From Crocinitomicaceae bacterium (GTDB taxonomy: Bacteria; Bacteroidota; Bacteroidia; Flavobacteriales_G; Salibacteraceae): 64,000 nt of DNA. The stretch spans positions 54,551-118,550 of the forward strand of contig PAVO01000026.1 of the NCBI GenBank assembly GCA_002713215.1, written 5' to 3'. A program made the translations under genes and the position numbers. Shown piece by piece: positions 1 through 8,597 of this stretch (positions within the stretch are counted from its first letter, which is position 1; every line of letters starts with the position of its first letter). A model generated the notes under the pieces. The model was not told the origin of the DNA. It saw only the letters and a program-made list of their open reading frames with translations, and did not search any database.

Positions 1-206
1 AGGTAGATTTCTAAACCATCTTCTTTGAATAGATTAGGCTTGTTCTTATGAATTTCCTTTAACGCTTTGTAATACTCGTTTATAGTTTGCTTTGGCTGTA
101 TGAATTTTGCAGACAAATTTTGTCTGTAAAACTTTTCATTGACTGCATCACTTGCCCAAGGTTTTAGGTCGCCATAGATGATGCTTTTAAAAATAGTTAG
201 TTCCAT
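1..206 (-). CDS. Hypothetical protein of integrative element (partial, N-terminal 68 residues)
   Basis: An open frame starts at ATG 206-204 and runs off the left edge of the window without a stop. The protein begins MELTIFKSIIYGDLKPWASD and continues charged and helix-prone (KALKEIHKNKP region); no family is recognised. It starts one base after the integrase stop codon on the same strand, so it is almost certainly co-transcribed with the recombinase and belongs to the same integrative element. It has no signal peptide or membrane segment in the visible part. Its function cannot be named from this fragment. Confidence 0.6.
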   Translation of the reverse strand, partial: MELTIFKSIIYGDLKPWASDAVNEKFYRQNLSAKFIQPKQTINEYYKALKEIHKNKPNLFKEDGLEIY

Positions 207-207
207 A

Positions 208-1314
208 TTATAAATCGAGTTGAATTTTATTAGCTGCTTCTTTCTTCTTGTTGTCTATTACTTTGGCATATATCTGAGTGGTTTTTAATTCTCTATGACC
301 TAATAGCTTTGATACGGTATAAATATCTGTACCCATTGTAAGCTGTAGGGTTGCATAGGTATGTCTTGCACAATGGAACGTGATGTTTTTAGTAATACCT
401 GCACGAAGTACCCATTGAGCTAATTTAACATTGTGCCAAGCACTATATTTTAAGCCTTTAAAAACACGCTCCGTTTTTTCCTTTTCTTCTCCTAACATAT
501 TACGAGCTTGCTCGGATATTGGTAGGGTTTCCGCTCCTTTGGTTTTTTGTTGTCTGAAACGTATGTAGTAGCCCATTTCATCAGAATATTGCACCTCTGA
601 CCAAACTAACTTATTTATATCTGACCATCTTAAACCAGTAAGACAAGCGAATAAAAACGCAGTTTTTAGCTGCTTGCTTTCGCAATCTGCTTTTACTAAT
701 GCTTGTACTTCTTCCAAGGTTAAAAACTCTCTTTGTGGTTCTCCTTGTTTGAATCCCTGGACTTGCTCCGCAGGATTGTATTTTAAAATCCCATCTCTAA
801 CCGCTTGTTTTAATGCTGCCTTTAATTTGTTGAAGTACGAGTACTTGGAATTTTGAGATAATTCGTTTTCACTTTTGGTTTTGGCTTCATTATCTAAATA
901 GTCTTTAAAGCCTTGTACCCATTCACGATTAACTCTATCAAATGAAATATCTCTTGGACTGTATTTTCTTAGATGCTTACCAACACTATCCCAATTGCCA
1001 TAATTACCTAAACTGGCTTTTCTCTTTTCTGTGAGTGCATCAAAGTATAATAAGAAACTGCCTTTTAGTTTCTCCTTGTCTTGAAAATCATAAATATTAT
1101 TCTGAATTTCTAAGTGCCTTTTGGCTCTGATACTTTCAGCTAATTGTAGTATCGTTTTATTTTGGTCTTTCTCTGCCTTAGTAAGTGAACCTTTTTCTGG
1201 GTCAGGTTTTAGGTACAATTTTAAATATTCATATTCTCGCTTACCATTGGCATAGTAATCTAAATACAAACTGATTTTGTTTCCTTTCTTGCGTTTTCTT
1301 AATGTTACTTTCAT
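208..1314 (-). CDS. Tyrosine recombinase / site-specific integrase
   Basis: A 368-residue phage-type integrase of the Bacteroidota kind. An N-terminal Arm-type DNA-binding region (about 1-75) is followed by a SAM-like core-binding domain (about 85-185) and the catalytic domain (about 195-365). The full catalytic set is visible: Arg229 in TGLRWSD, His314 and Arg317 in HCARHTY, His340 in LLGHREL and nucleophile Tyr349 in TTQIYAKV, so the enzyme looks active. It lies 4 bp downstream of an excisionase-like gene and 1 bp upstream of another gene on the same strand. It is the recombinase gene of an element whose junction appears to be the 3' end of mnmE 626 bp away. The catalytic residues follow established family knowledge; target choice is inference. 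Confidence 0.95.
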   Translation of the reverse strand: MKVTLRKRKKGNKISLYLDYYANGKREYEYLKLYLKPDPEKGSLTKAEKDQNKTILQLAESIRAKRHLEIQNNIYDFQDKEKLKGSFLLYFDALTEKRKASLGNYGNWDSVGKHLRKYSPRDISFDRVNREWVQGFKDYLDNEAKTKSENELSQNSKYSYFNKLKAALKQAVRDGILKYNPAEQVQGFKQGEPQREFLTLEEVQALVKADCESKQLKTAFLFACLTGLRWSDINKLVWSEVQYSDEMGYYIRFRQQKTKGAETLPISEQARNMLGEEKEKTERVFKGLKYSAWHNVKLAQWVLRAGITKNITFHCARHTYATLQLTMGTDIYTVSKLLGHRELKTTQIYAKVIDNKKKEAANKIQLDL

Positions 1315-1318
1315 AAGG

Positions 1319-1723
1319 CTAAATTTTAAAGAGATTATCGATTTCTGTCCGTTTTATAATAGTACGCCTACCTAATTTTGCAATGCTCAATTGGTTGCGT
1401 TTTATCATCCGCTGAATAGTCCATCTGCTTGCACCTAATAAATTGGCAGCTTCAGTAATACTTAGAAATTCTTTATCTCTTAGATTGATATGATTTCCTG
1501 CTTGTGTAGGTAAGGTTTGCAGAGTTTGCAAGTTTTCGGAAGATGAAGGCTTGCTATTATTTATTTGCTCGGATAGGGTGGATTGCACCTTTTCTTCTCG
1601 CTTACGTTGTTTGTAGGCTCTACTTGCACACGTATGACCGCAATACTTAGTAGTGGTCTTTTGTGCAACAAAAGCCATTCCACAGAATTGACAGAATTTC
1701 GGTATTTTAATTGTACTGCTCAT
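1319..1723 (-). CDS. Zinc-finger plus excisionase-type HTH protein
   Basis: 134 residues. The N-terminus carries a small Cys4 cluster (CQFCG near residue 11, then CGHTCA near 28) that looks like a zinc ribbon, followed by a basic stretch and a Ser/Gln-rich linker. Residues about 86-133 form a MerR/excisionase-like winged HTH (SITEAANLLGASRWTIQRMI, then a KLGRRTIIKRTEID wing). Such proteins act as recombination directionality factors or as regulators in Bacteroidota integrative elements. It ends 4 bp before the integrase start, so both are probably one transcript. The ATG at 1723 is the only convincing start. The assignment as excisionase rests on the fold and position; a purely regulatory role is possible. 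Confidence 0.8.
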   Translation of the reverse strand: MSSTIKIPKFCQFCGMAFVAQKTTTKYCGHTCASRAYKQRKREEKVQSTLSEQINNSKPSSSENLQTLQTLPTQAGNHINLRDKEFLSITEAANLLGASRWTIQRMIKRNQLSIAKLGRRTIIKRTEIDNLFKI

Positions 1724-1803
1724 TTGGTGCTACTTGTAGCTCAATGTTGCTTGGTGGTGCTATATGGTGCATCATTTCGCTTTGATTTGTTGCTTTATGA
1801 TTT

Positions 1804-1873
1804 GGGCAACAGATAAGCTATTAGGGCAACAATTGAACAACAAATATAAGAAATAAAGAGCAATTGGGCAACA
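1804..1873 (+). repeat. Three direct copies of GGGCAACA between excisionase-like gene and mnmE
   Basis: GGGCAACA occurs exactly at 1804-1811, 1824-1831 and 1866-1873. The starts are 20 and 42 bp apart, close to two and four helical turns, so the copies would lie on one face of the DNA. An inverted relative, TTTGTTGC, lies at 1786-1793. The 216-bp stretch around them has no gene and sits between the excisionase-like gene and the presumed attachment site. Phased short repeats in this position are typical of arm-type integrase or excisionase binding sites. This is inference from spacing and context. Confidence 0.5.
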
Positions 1874-1939
1874 AAAAAGAGATGCTAAAATCTTATAAAG
1901 TCAATAAAAACAAGTAGTTAGAAAACAAAAGAAAGATAA

Positions 1940-1957
1940 TTACTTTCCAATACAGAA
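1940..1957 (-). other. Candidate attachment site: last 18 bp of mnmE
   Basis: On the minus strand the final 18 bp of mnmE read TTCTGTATTGGAAAGTAA, encoding Phe-Cys-Ile-Gly-Lys-stop. As I recall it, the published attachment site of Salmonella genomic island 1 is the same 18 bp of this gene (trmE/thdF) with at most one base different. The codons are conserved because the C-terminal Cys loop of MnmE is conserved, which makes the gene end a cross-phylum target. The recombinase gene on the outer side fits use of this site. The partner copy at the far end of the element would lie left of the window, so the claim cannot be closed here. Confidence 0.55.
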
Positions 1958-3313
1958 CTTGGAAAAAATATTATCCAGCAAATCTTCAGTAGTCACTTCT
2001 CCTGTAATCTCTCCCAAATGAAAAAGTGATTGTCGAATGTCTGCGGCCAGTAAATCACCGGTTAATCCACTGTCTAATCCTTCGTACGCCCTCATTAATG
2101 CTTCATTGGCACCGGTAAGGGCCTGATGGTGTCGGCTGTTGGTTACAATAACATCCTGTTCCCCTACTTTGCCTAAATTCACCAATTCAAGCAGGCGGTT
2201 TTCTAAAATCTCAAGGTTTCTTTTTTCCTTGGCAGAAAGAAATATTGGCTCGTATTTTTCCTCGATAATGGCTCTCTTGTCCTTCTCAAGTAAATCGGAT
2301 TTATTAGCTACTACCAACAGCTCTGAACTCGACTTCTGAACATCTTCCTTTAGTGAAGCAATAATCAGGTCCAACTCTTTTAGGTCAATTCTAGCCGCAT
2401 CAAAGAGATAGCATACAATAGCCGCCTCCTTCATTTTCTCCAGGGTCTTCTTTACTCCTAAAGATTCCACAACATCTTCGGTTTCGCGAATACCAGCCGT
2501 ATCAATAAATCGAAAAACAATTCCACCGATAACCGATTCATCTTCAATTGCATCACGTGTGGTACCTTCAATTTCGGTCACCAGGGCTTTTTCTTCATTA
2601 AGCAATGCGTTCAAAAGGGTTGATTTGCCGGCATTAGGTTTCCCGGCAATAACCACCGGAACTCCATTCTTGATAACATTTCCACTTTTAAAGGATTCAA
2701 CCAGGGCGCTTATCACCTTATGAATCTTAAATATCAAATCTTTTAGATCATCCCGGTTGGCAAACTCTACATCTTCTTCGCTAAAGTCGAGTTCCAATTC
2801 TACCAATGATGCAAAATGGATAAGGTCCGCTCTCAATTTTTTAATTTGATCGGAAAATCCACCACGCATTTGATGCATGGCCACTTTGTGAGCGGCTTCA
2901 GAATTGGACGCAATAAGATCGGCCACTGCTTCGGCCTGACTCAGATCCAATTTTCCGTTGAGGAAGGCCCGCAACGTAAATTCGCCGGGTTTCGCCAATA
3001 CTGCTCCTTTTTCGGTCAGCAACCGAATGACGTCCTGAAGAATATAGTGTGAACCATGGCAGGAGATCTCAACTACCTCTTCACCGGTATAACTTTTTCC
3101 GTCCTTAAACAGGGTAACCAATACTTCGTCAACAATTCGATCTCCATTTTTAATTCTCCCAAAATGAGCCGTATGACTCGCTTCCTGGGTAAGGTTTTTG
3201 CTAAAAACCAAAGAAACTATTGCTATGGACTCTGGTCCGGAAAGACGAATAACTCCAATGGCCCCTATACCTTGTGGAGTAGCAAGTGCAACAATAGTTT
3301 CATTTTTATTCAT
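1940..3313 (-). CDS. mnmE: tRNA uridine-5-carboxymethylaminomethyl(34) synthesis GTPase MnmE
   Basis: 457 residues, normal length. MnmE works with MnmG to install the cmnm5 group on wobble U34 of certain tRNAs. The N-terminal tetrahydrofolate-binding domain (1-120) is followed by a helical domain carrying the inserted G domain: P-loop GKPNAGKST at 224-232, GTTRD switch at 250-254, DTAG at 271-274 and NKSD near 338. The protein ends in FCIGK, the family's conserved catalytic-loop cysteine motif. An in-frame TTG lies 9 bp upstream, but it overlaps a TAATTTTG promoter box, so the ATG at 3313 is chosen. The 3' end is intact although an integrative element begins directly beyond it. Confidence 0.97.
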   Translation of the reverse strand: MNKNETIVALATPQGIGAIGVIRLSGPESIAIVSLVFSKNLTQEASHTAHFGRIKNGDRIVDEVLVTLFKDGKSYTGEEVVEISCHGSHYILQDVIRLLTEKGAVLAKPGEFTLRAFLNGKLDLSQAEAVADLIASNSEAAHKVAMHQMRGGFSDQIKKLRADLIHFASLVELELDFSEEDVEFANRDDLKDLIFKIHKVISALVESFKSGNVIKNGVPVVIAGKPNAGKSTLLNALLNEEKALVTEIEGTTRDAIEDESVIGGIVFRFIDTAGIRETEDVVESLGVKKTLEKMKEAAIVCYLFDAARIDLKELDLIIASLKEDVQKSSSELLVVANKSDLLEKDKRAIIEEKYEPIFLSAKEKRNLEILENRLLELVNLGKVGEQDVIVTNSRHHQALTGANEALMRAYEGLDSGLTGDLLAADIRQSLFHLGEITGEVTTEDLLDNIFSKFCIGK

Positions 3314-3319
3314 TGGCGG

Positions 3320-3327
3320 CAAAATTA
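3320..3327 (-). promoter_or_regulatory. TAnnTTTG promoter box of mnmE
   Basis: TAATTTTG on the minus strand matches the Bacteroidota -7 consensus TAnnTTTG and ends 6 nt before the mnmE ATG. It overlaps an upstream TTG, which therefore cannot be the start codon. The predicted message would have almost no leader. Confidence 0.6.
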
Positions 3328-3422
3328 ATAGGCTCCAACAATAAACTCGAATTAATCCATTCTATCTTCCAACCAATGGATAAGTAATGCCGTGTATAAC
3401 ACCGTAAATTAAAAGAGTTTTT

Positions 3423-4691
3423 ATGAGGCAACTTTTTATCGTAATCCTACTAGTTTGTACCAGCAATTTGTTTTCCCAGGTAACCAAAAAGGTTCTTTTT
3501 ATGGGAAACAGTTATACCGCAGGTATGCCGGAATTAGTTGCCGATATCGCTAAATCAATGGGTGATTCCTTGTATCACGTAGATGGATCTGGAGGGCAGT
3601 CAATCAAAGACCACGCAACTTCGCAGCATTCCCTGGCGGAAATTTCGTCCAATAATTGGGATTATGTAGTGCTGCAGTGCCAAAGTCAAGAAGCTGCCTT
3701 CAATCCTACCTACGTAAATCAGAATGTTTTTCCCTATGCTAAGGTTTTAGCCGATAGCGTAAATCGATCAGGAATCTGTACAAAACCTATTTTTTATATG
3801 ACTTGGGGAAGAAAAAACGGTGATTCCAGAAACTGCCAGTATTATTCTCCTCTCTGTTCCTTCGAAACCATGCAAATGGAATTGCGAAAAAACTACTTGA
3901 AAATGGGGTTCGATAATGATGGATGGGTGAGCCCTGTAGGCATGGCCTGGAGACATGCAAGAAAAAAATGGCCCAACATCGAATTATACGATACGGATGA
4001 GAGTCATCCTTCTCAGGAAGGAATCTATTTAACTGCGTGTACTTTCTATGCCGTTATTTTTGGCAAATCACCGGTAGGTTCCACCTTCACAAACCAACTC
4101 AATGGTACTGACGCGGATTCACTACAAAAAGCTGCCAATTTTATTGTTTTTGACAGTTTAAAAACCTGGAACATTTCTTACGACACCGCCTGGAACTCGG
4201 TATCTTTTAATACAAGTCATGACACGGTTGACTTCAAAAGCACGAATTTGAATTTAGACTCAGTGGTTTGGCATTTTGGTGATGGACAAACTTCCAGCAT
4301 GAACAACCCAAGGCATGTTTACTCCAAAGCGGATACGTTTATGGTTGCAATACAATCCTTTAAAGGGTGCCTGATTACGGATACCACCTTTCAAGTAATA
4401 ACCACCAAATATGAACCACCCAATAATGTAAGCGTTAATGAATTCTTGCATGATTTGTTCAAGGTATTTCCTAATCCAACCGATGGAAGAATAACTATTG
4501 AATGGGATAAGAATGACAATGATATTGTGCAATTCGCCTTAATTTCAATTCAGGGAAAAGAAGTTTATACTTCTGAAATTATCGGTAACCAGAAGATCAT
4601 TAACCTGGAAGGGTTGGAGCCTGGACTCTATTATTATACCATTGAGCTAAATGATGGAGCCTCCTACTATGGACCACTGATCATGAAATAG
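3423..4691 (+). CDS. Secreted SGNH-hydrolase-like protein with PKD domain and T9SS sorting domain
   Basis: 422 residues with a clear signal peptide (hydrophobic to about residue 19). Residues about 22-230 resemble an SGNH/GDSL hydrolase: block I is FMGNSYTAG, and a DESHPS motif near 197 supplies the expected C-terminal Asp/His pair. Next comes a PKD-like beta domain (about 255-325) containing WHFGDGQTSS and NPRHVYSKADTF. The last 80 residues form a T9SS type A sorting domain (VFPNPTDGRITIEW, GLEPGLYYYTIEL). It should be exported through the outer membrane and anchored or released. The substrate (an ester or acetylated glycan) is not predictable. It is monocistronic, divergent from mnmE. Confidence 0.8.
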   Translation: MRQLFIVILLVCTSNLFSQVTKKVLFMGNSYTAGMPELVADIAKSMGDSLYHVDGSGGQSIKDHATSQHSLAEISSNNWDYVVLQCQSQEAAFNPTYVNQNVFPYAKVLADSVNRSGICTKPIFYMTWGRKNGDSRNCQYYSPLCSFETMQMELRKNYLKMGFDNDGWVSPVGMAWRHARKKWPNIELYDTDESHPSQEGIYLTACTFYAVIFGKSPVGSTFTNQLNGTDADSLQKAANFIVFDSLKTWNISYDTAWNSVSFNTSHDTVDFKSTNLNLDSVVWHFGDGQTSSMNNPRHVYSKADTFMVAIQSFKGCLITDTTFQVITTKYEPPNNVSVNEFLHDLFKVFPNPTDGRITIEWDKNDNDIVQFALISIQGKEVYTSEIIGNQKIINLEGLEPGLYYYTIELNDGASYYGPLIMK

Positions 4692-4713
4692 TCCATGACT
4701 TAACCTAATATTC

Positions 4714-4721
4714 TACATTTG
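4714..4721 (+). promoter_or_regulatory. TACATTTG promoter box upstream of PpiC-like gene
   Basis: A perfect TAnnTTTG match ends 7 nt before the ATG at 4729. No Shine-Dalgarno sequence separates them, so the transcript is predicted to be nearly leaderless. Confidence 0.6.
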
Positions 4722-4728
4722 GGATATT

Positions 4729-5550
4729 ATGAATAAGGCAAGAAATTCATTTATCCCACCCCTTTTTCAATTCCTGCTAATAGGCTGTATCCTCTTTGGA
4801 TTGAGCTTTTGGTTAAACTCTGAAAACGATTCGGAGTCCAAAATTGTAATTCTGGAATCTGAATTGGAGCCCTACCTTAAAATGTCAACCCTAGGTGAAC
4901 AATTGGATACAACGGTCCTAAAAAAATTAGTTGGGCAACGAATCGATCAGGAGCTGATCTACCAGTATGGAATGTCTTTAAATCTAAGTCGCTCTGACGA
5001 AAAAATTAGAGCTCAGATTATTGATGCCGCTCAAAATGTAATTCTTGCACAAGCTCCAATCAGCGATCCGGGCGATAGTGTTTTAGAAGCCTTCCTTCAA
5101 CAAAATCCAACACGGTTTTCTGAAACCGTTTCACTTGAATTTGAACAGTATTATTTTGGAGACAATCAATTGCTGGCGCAACAGGCACTCTTTGTTGTTA
5201 ACGAAGGCAATACAATTGAAAACGAAACAGAACTAAACCTTCCCAATCAGTTTAAATCTGAAAGTGCTTCATCAGTCGGCAATAAGCTTGGGTCAGACTT
5301 CGCTAATACGTTGGTCGCACAAGAAGACGGCTGGCGAGGTGTGGTTCAGTCAATACATGGATACCATGTGGTTATCAATTTAAAGCAGTCCAAAAGCAAG
5401 CCCAACCTTGACAACAATCGGGAAGAAATTTTAAGCGCCTGGACCCTGGAAAATAAGAAAGCATACTACAACGACTTTCTTCAGGAGCTACGAAAAAACT
5501 CCAATGTTGAAATACAGGGTGATTCCTACCTTTTTCTTAACAATCAATGA
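4729..5550 (+). CDS. Membrane-anchored PpiC/SurA-like peptidyl-prolyl isomerase family protein
   Basis: 273 residues. One N-terminal transmembrane helix (about 13-30, FQFLLIGCILFGLSFWL) places the rest in the periplasm. Residues 45-120 are helical and SurA-like, with a VLKKLVGQRIDQELI segment typical of chaperone N-domains. Residues about 165-225 resemble a parvulin rotamase domain (GSDFANTLV, GWRGVVQSIHGYHVVIN). The domain is divergent, so chaperone function may outweigh catalysis. Its stop overlaps the start of the HupE/UreJ-like gene by 4 bp (ATGA), a strong sign of translational coupling. This isomerase-plus-HupE pairing is familiar from other bacteria, suggesting that the two act together. 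Confidence 0.78.
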   Translation: MNKARNSFIPPLFQFLLIGCILFGLSFWLNSENDSESKIVILESELEPYLKMSTLGEQLDTTVLKKLVGQRIDQELIYQYGMSLNLSRSDEKIRAQIIDAAQNVILAQAPISDPGDSVLEAFLQQNPTRFSETVSLEFEQYYFGDNQLLAQQALFVVNEGNTIENETELNLPNQFKSESASSVGNKLGSDFANTLVAQEDGWRGVVQSIHGYHVVINLKQSKSKPNLDNNREEILSAWTLENKKAYYNDFLQELRKNSNVEIQGDSYLFLNNQ

Positions 5551-6512
5551 GATTTCGGTTCTTTTTACTACTCGTTTTATTGATGTCGTTTCTGGGTGCA
5601 TACGGCCATGAAACAGCTAGTTCATCGCTTGAACTCCGTAAGGAAAATGAAACTATACAAGCCTATTTCAGAACACCTCTAAACAGTGAAAAAACTCCGG
5701 GTATATTTCTGGAATTCCCGACATCGTGGGGAAAATTATCAGAAAATACTTCCGTAAATTATTCGGACAAACTGGTTACTTACCATTATGTATTTAAAGC
5801 CACAGATCCAAACCAGGCGATAACAATAATTCGGACTAATGCAGATCATTCTCCGCTGGTAGTTATTACAATTTTGGAAGCAGAAAGCCAAACCAAAGTG
5901 CTTACATCGGAAATTACAGAGTGGACTCCAACATTTAATTCCACAGGCAAACTGGAAACCTTCTCTAATTTTTCGCTGCTTGGAATCGAGCACATCCTGA
6001 TTGGGTTTGATCATCTGTTATTTGTATTGGCCCTTTTGTTTTTGGTACCAAGAAAGCAGTTGATTTGGGCCATTACCTCCTTTACACTGGCTCATAGTAT
6101 AACCCTTGGAATCTCCACCTTTAAACTTATCGAATTACCTATTGGAGCAGTTGAAGCACTTATTGCATTTAGCATTGTGTTACTAGCCGTTGAAATGACA
6201 AAACCAAAGGATGACCAACAAGGAAATAACTACTTACAACTGGCATTTGCCTTCGGACTGTTGCATGGTTTTGGGTTTGCCAGCGTATTATCAGAACTAG
6301 GAGTGCCCGGTAATAATATTCCAATTGCGTTGCTGGCATTTAATGTGGGTGTGGAAATCGGTCAGGTCTTTTTTGTTCTGGTTGTTCTTGGGTTTCTCTA
6401 CTTGTTTTTCAAAAATGTTCCTCGAAATATAATTTCAACAAAACTCTCCTATCCCATTGGAGGGCTCGCTGCTTTTTGGTTTGTTGAACGAGTTTTCTAC
6501 ATCGTTTATTAA
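5547..6512 (+). CDS. HupE/UreJ family membrane protein
   Basis: 321 residues. A signal peptide (about 1-21, ending in GAYGHE) is followed by a periplasmic beta-rich domain to about 145. The C-terminal half has six or so membrane helices with the hallmark His/Asp-rich first block GIEHILIGFDHLLFVLALL, then SFTLAHSITLG and a GLLHGFGFASVL motif. HupE and UreJ homologues are nickel or cobalt permeases or accessory proteins, and the conserved histidines would fit metal handling. There is no hydrogenase or urease gene in the window, so the metal and its use are open. The start overlaps the preceding isomerase-like gene, so the two are expressed together. Confidence 0.82.
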   Translation: MRFRFFLLLVLLMSFLGAYGHETASSSLELRKENETIQAYFRTPLNSEKTPGIFLEFPTSWGKLSENTSVNYSDKLVTYHYVFKATDPNQAITIIRTNADHSPLVVITILEAESQTKVLTSEITEWTPTFNSTGKLETFSNFSLLGIEHILIGFDHLLFVLALLFLVPRKQLIWAITSFTLAHSITLGISTFKLIELPIGAVEALIAFSIVLLAVEMTKPKDDQQGNNYLQLAFAFGLLHGFGFASVLSELGVPGNNIPIALLAFNVGVEIGQVFFVLVVLGFLYLFFKNVPRNIISTKLSYPIGGLAAFWFVERVFYIVY

Positions 6513-6575
6513 AAGTCAGGCAGAATTAGGCGATATAAATTCAATCGTTTAGTTTTACCTTCAAATTGTCACCTA

Positions 6576-7337
6576 ATGAAATTAGTATCTTGGAATGTAA
6601 ACGGCATTCGCGCCGGCGTAAAAAAAGGCTTTGTTGAAAAAGTAAACGATATGGGAGCAGATGTTATCTGCCTGCAAGAAACCAAAGCGCAGGACGATCA
6701 GGTCATTGAAGCCCTTGTTGAACTTGAAGGGTATCATGTTCTCCCCTATTCAGCGGTAAAAAAAGGGTATTCGGGAACGGCGATCCTAACGAGGAAAAAA
6801 CCAATTTCTATAACCTATGGCATGGGAATACCAGAACATGACGATCAGGGTCGACTTATTATAGCAGAATATGAAGATTTTTACCTGGGAACAACCTACG
6901 TTCCTAACTCCGGAAATGGATTGGTGCGATTGGATTATCGTATAACCTGGGATACAGCCTTACTCAAACATTTGAAAAAGTTAGAAGAGAAAAAACCAGT
7001 GATCATCTGTGGTGACTTTAACGTGTGCCATCGTGAAATTGATATTGCACGCCCAAAAGCCAATTACAATAAATCGGCAGGTTACATGCAAGTGGAAATT
7101 GATGGCATGGATAACTATACCAATGCCGGGTTCAAAGACTCATTTAGGGAGTTTCATCCCGATGAAGTGAAGTATAGTTGGTGGAGTTTGAGAGGCGGTG
7201 CCCGAAGCAAAAATGTAGGCTGGCGGCTCGATTATTTTTTGGTTAGCGAGTCAATTATGAATCGTGTAAAACAGGCTGACATTTGGACCCAAATAGAAGG
7301 CTCTGATCATTGCCCGGTTATTCTGGAATTAAAATAA
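6576..7337 (+). CDS. xth: Exodeoxyribonuclease III (AP endonuclease)
   Basis: 253 residues, the usual length. The enzyme cleaves DNA at abasic sites and removes 3' blocking groups during base-excision repair in the cytoplasm. All family motifs are present in order: SWNVNGIRAG near the start, CLQETKAQ (metal-binding Glu) near 31, GYSGTAILTRK, GDFNVCHREIDIARPK (catalytic Asp/Asn) near 146, WWSLRGGARSKNVGWRLDYF near 207 and the terminal GSDHCPVI with the catalytic His. The next gene starts 8 bp later on the same strand and could share its message. Confidence 0.96.
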   Translation: MKLVSWNVNGIRAGVKKGFVEKVNDMGADVICLQETKAQDDQVIEALVELEGYHVLPYSAVKKGYSGTAILTRKKPISITYGMGIPEHDDQGRLIIAEYEDFYLGTTYVPNSGNGLVRLDYRITWDTALLKHLKKLEEKKPVIICGDFNVCHREIDIARPKANYNKSAGYMQVEIDGMDNYTNAGFKDSFREFHPDEVKYSWWSLRGGARSKNVGWRLDYFLVSESIMNRVKQADIWTQIEGSDHCPVILELK

Positions 7338-7345
7338 ACCTAAAC

Positions 7346-8514
7346 ATGAGAATCTTTCTCTTGTTATTGGTCATTGGTCTTCTTTGTTTTCCATCGTATT
7401 CGCAGGAGACCTCTAAAAAGGAATTAAGGCAAGCCAAAAAAGAAAAACGAAAAGCAAAAAAGCAGAAAAAACTCGACGAAGGGAAGTTTATGATTACTCC
7501 CGTAGCTGCACCGGGGTATACCCCCGAATTAGGAGGATTATTAGCCGTAGGGGGCTTGCGAGTTTTAAAACAAAAAAAACCGACTCCCTTATTCAACGTT
7601 CTTCACTGCCGTTTACCATAGGATATACTTCTACCGGAGCTATTGTTTCCCAGGCCATATTAAGCTCCTACTGGTTCAAAGACAAATTAAGAATCTACGG
7701 CGATTTCTGGTACAAAGACATGCCCGATCACTATTGGGGAGTAGGTTATGACAATGGATACAATACACCTAAAACGGACACAACCACGGCATTTCAACGC
7801 GAATGGTGGTGGATCAATCCCCGATTTCTTTACCAATTCAAAAAGTACTATTTCGTTGGACTTAATGTAGATTATAATTCCACCGAAGGAAGTAAACCAA
7901 GCAGAGGTGTTGTTACAGATGCCACTTACCTGAAATACAACCGCAAACCTATTAATGGTGGATTTGGGCTTATTCTCCGATACGATTCAAGAGACATTCC
8001 AGTTGATGCACGAAGCGGGTTATACATCGATCTAAGGAGCACAGCCTATTCGGAGGCTTTTGGCGGTCAAAACGATTACCAGGTTTTTTTAATTGACTAC
8101 CGCCAATTTCAAACGGTAGGCAAGGAAGGACATGTGCTGGCCTGGCAAATGAAAACCCGAATTGCTAATGGCGAAGTGCCCTACGGTGAAATGAGCCAAT
8201 TGGGTACTCCATTTGATTTGCGCGGGTACCAATGGGGCCGTTATCGAAACAACCATATGTTTTATTTACTCACGGAATATCGAAATACATTCTACAAGGC
8301 AAATGGCAAAATGAGCAAACACGCTGCAGTAGTTTGGCTAGGATCCGGGACGGTTTTCAATGATCAGGAAATTACCGATAATGATTTAAAATGGCTTCCC
8401 AACCTGGGCGTGGGTTACCGACTCGAAGTACAACCGAGAATGAACATAAGACTGGATTTTGGGATTGGGAGAGAATCCAGTGGAATCTACTTCAACTTTA
8501 ACCAGGCATTTTAA
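7346..8514 (+). pseudogene. BamA/TamA-like outer-membrane barrel gene, broken by a frameshift in an A8 tract
   Basis: Two adjacent frames belong to one gene. The first (from ATG 7346) has a signal peptide, a Lys-rich linker (RQAKKEKRKAKKQKKLDEGK) and the start of a barrel domain (FMITPVAAPGYTPELGG). It leaves frame at an A8 run at 7572-7579 (C-A8-C) and stops at 7619-7621. Reading one base over gives TDSLIQRSSLPFTIGYTSTG, then continues through KDMPDHYWGVGYDNG to the barrel end with YIDLRSTAYSEA and FDLRGYQWGRYR. One extra A would restore a single 390-residue BamA-like surface protein with no POTRA domains. Loss of one A could be a sequencing artefact, a true mutation or slipped-strand phase switching. 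Nothing else in the reading frame is damaged, which favours an artefact or a reversible switch. Confidence 0.8.
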
Positions 8515-8570
8515 TTCCTAGACCAGAACCTATACCCCGTTCAGGATAAAACCCGATTAAACAATTATTT

Positions 8571-8578
8571 TAAATTTG
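8571..8578 (+). promoter_or_regulatory. TAAATTTG promoter box
   Basis: Matches TAnnTTTG and lies 19 nt upstream of the ATG at 8598. It follows the end of the BamA-like gene by 57 bp, so the barrel protein downstream has its own promoter. Confidence 0.5.
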
Positions 8579-8597
8579 ATATAGATAAACAACTCCT

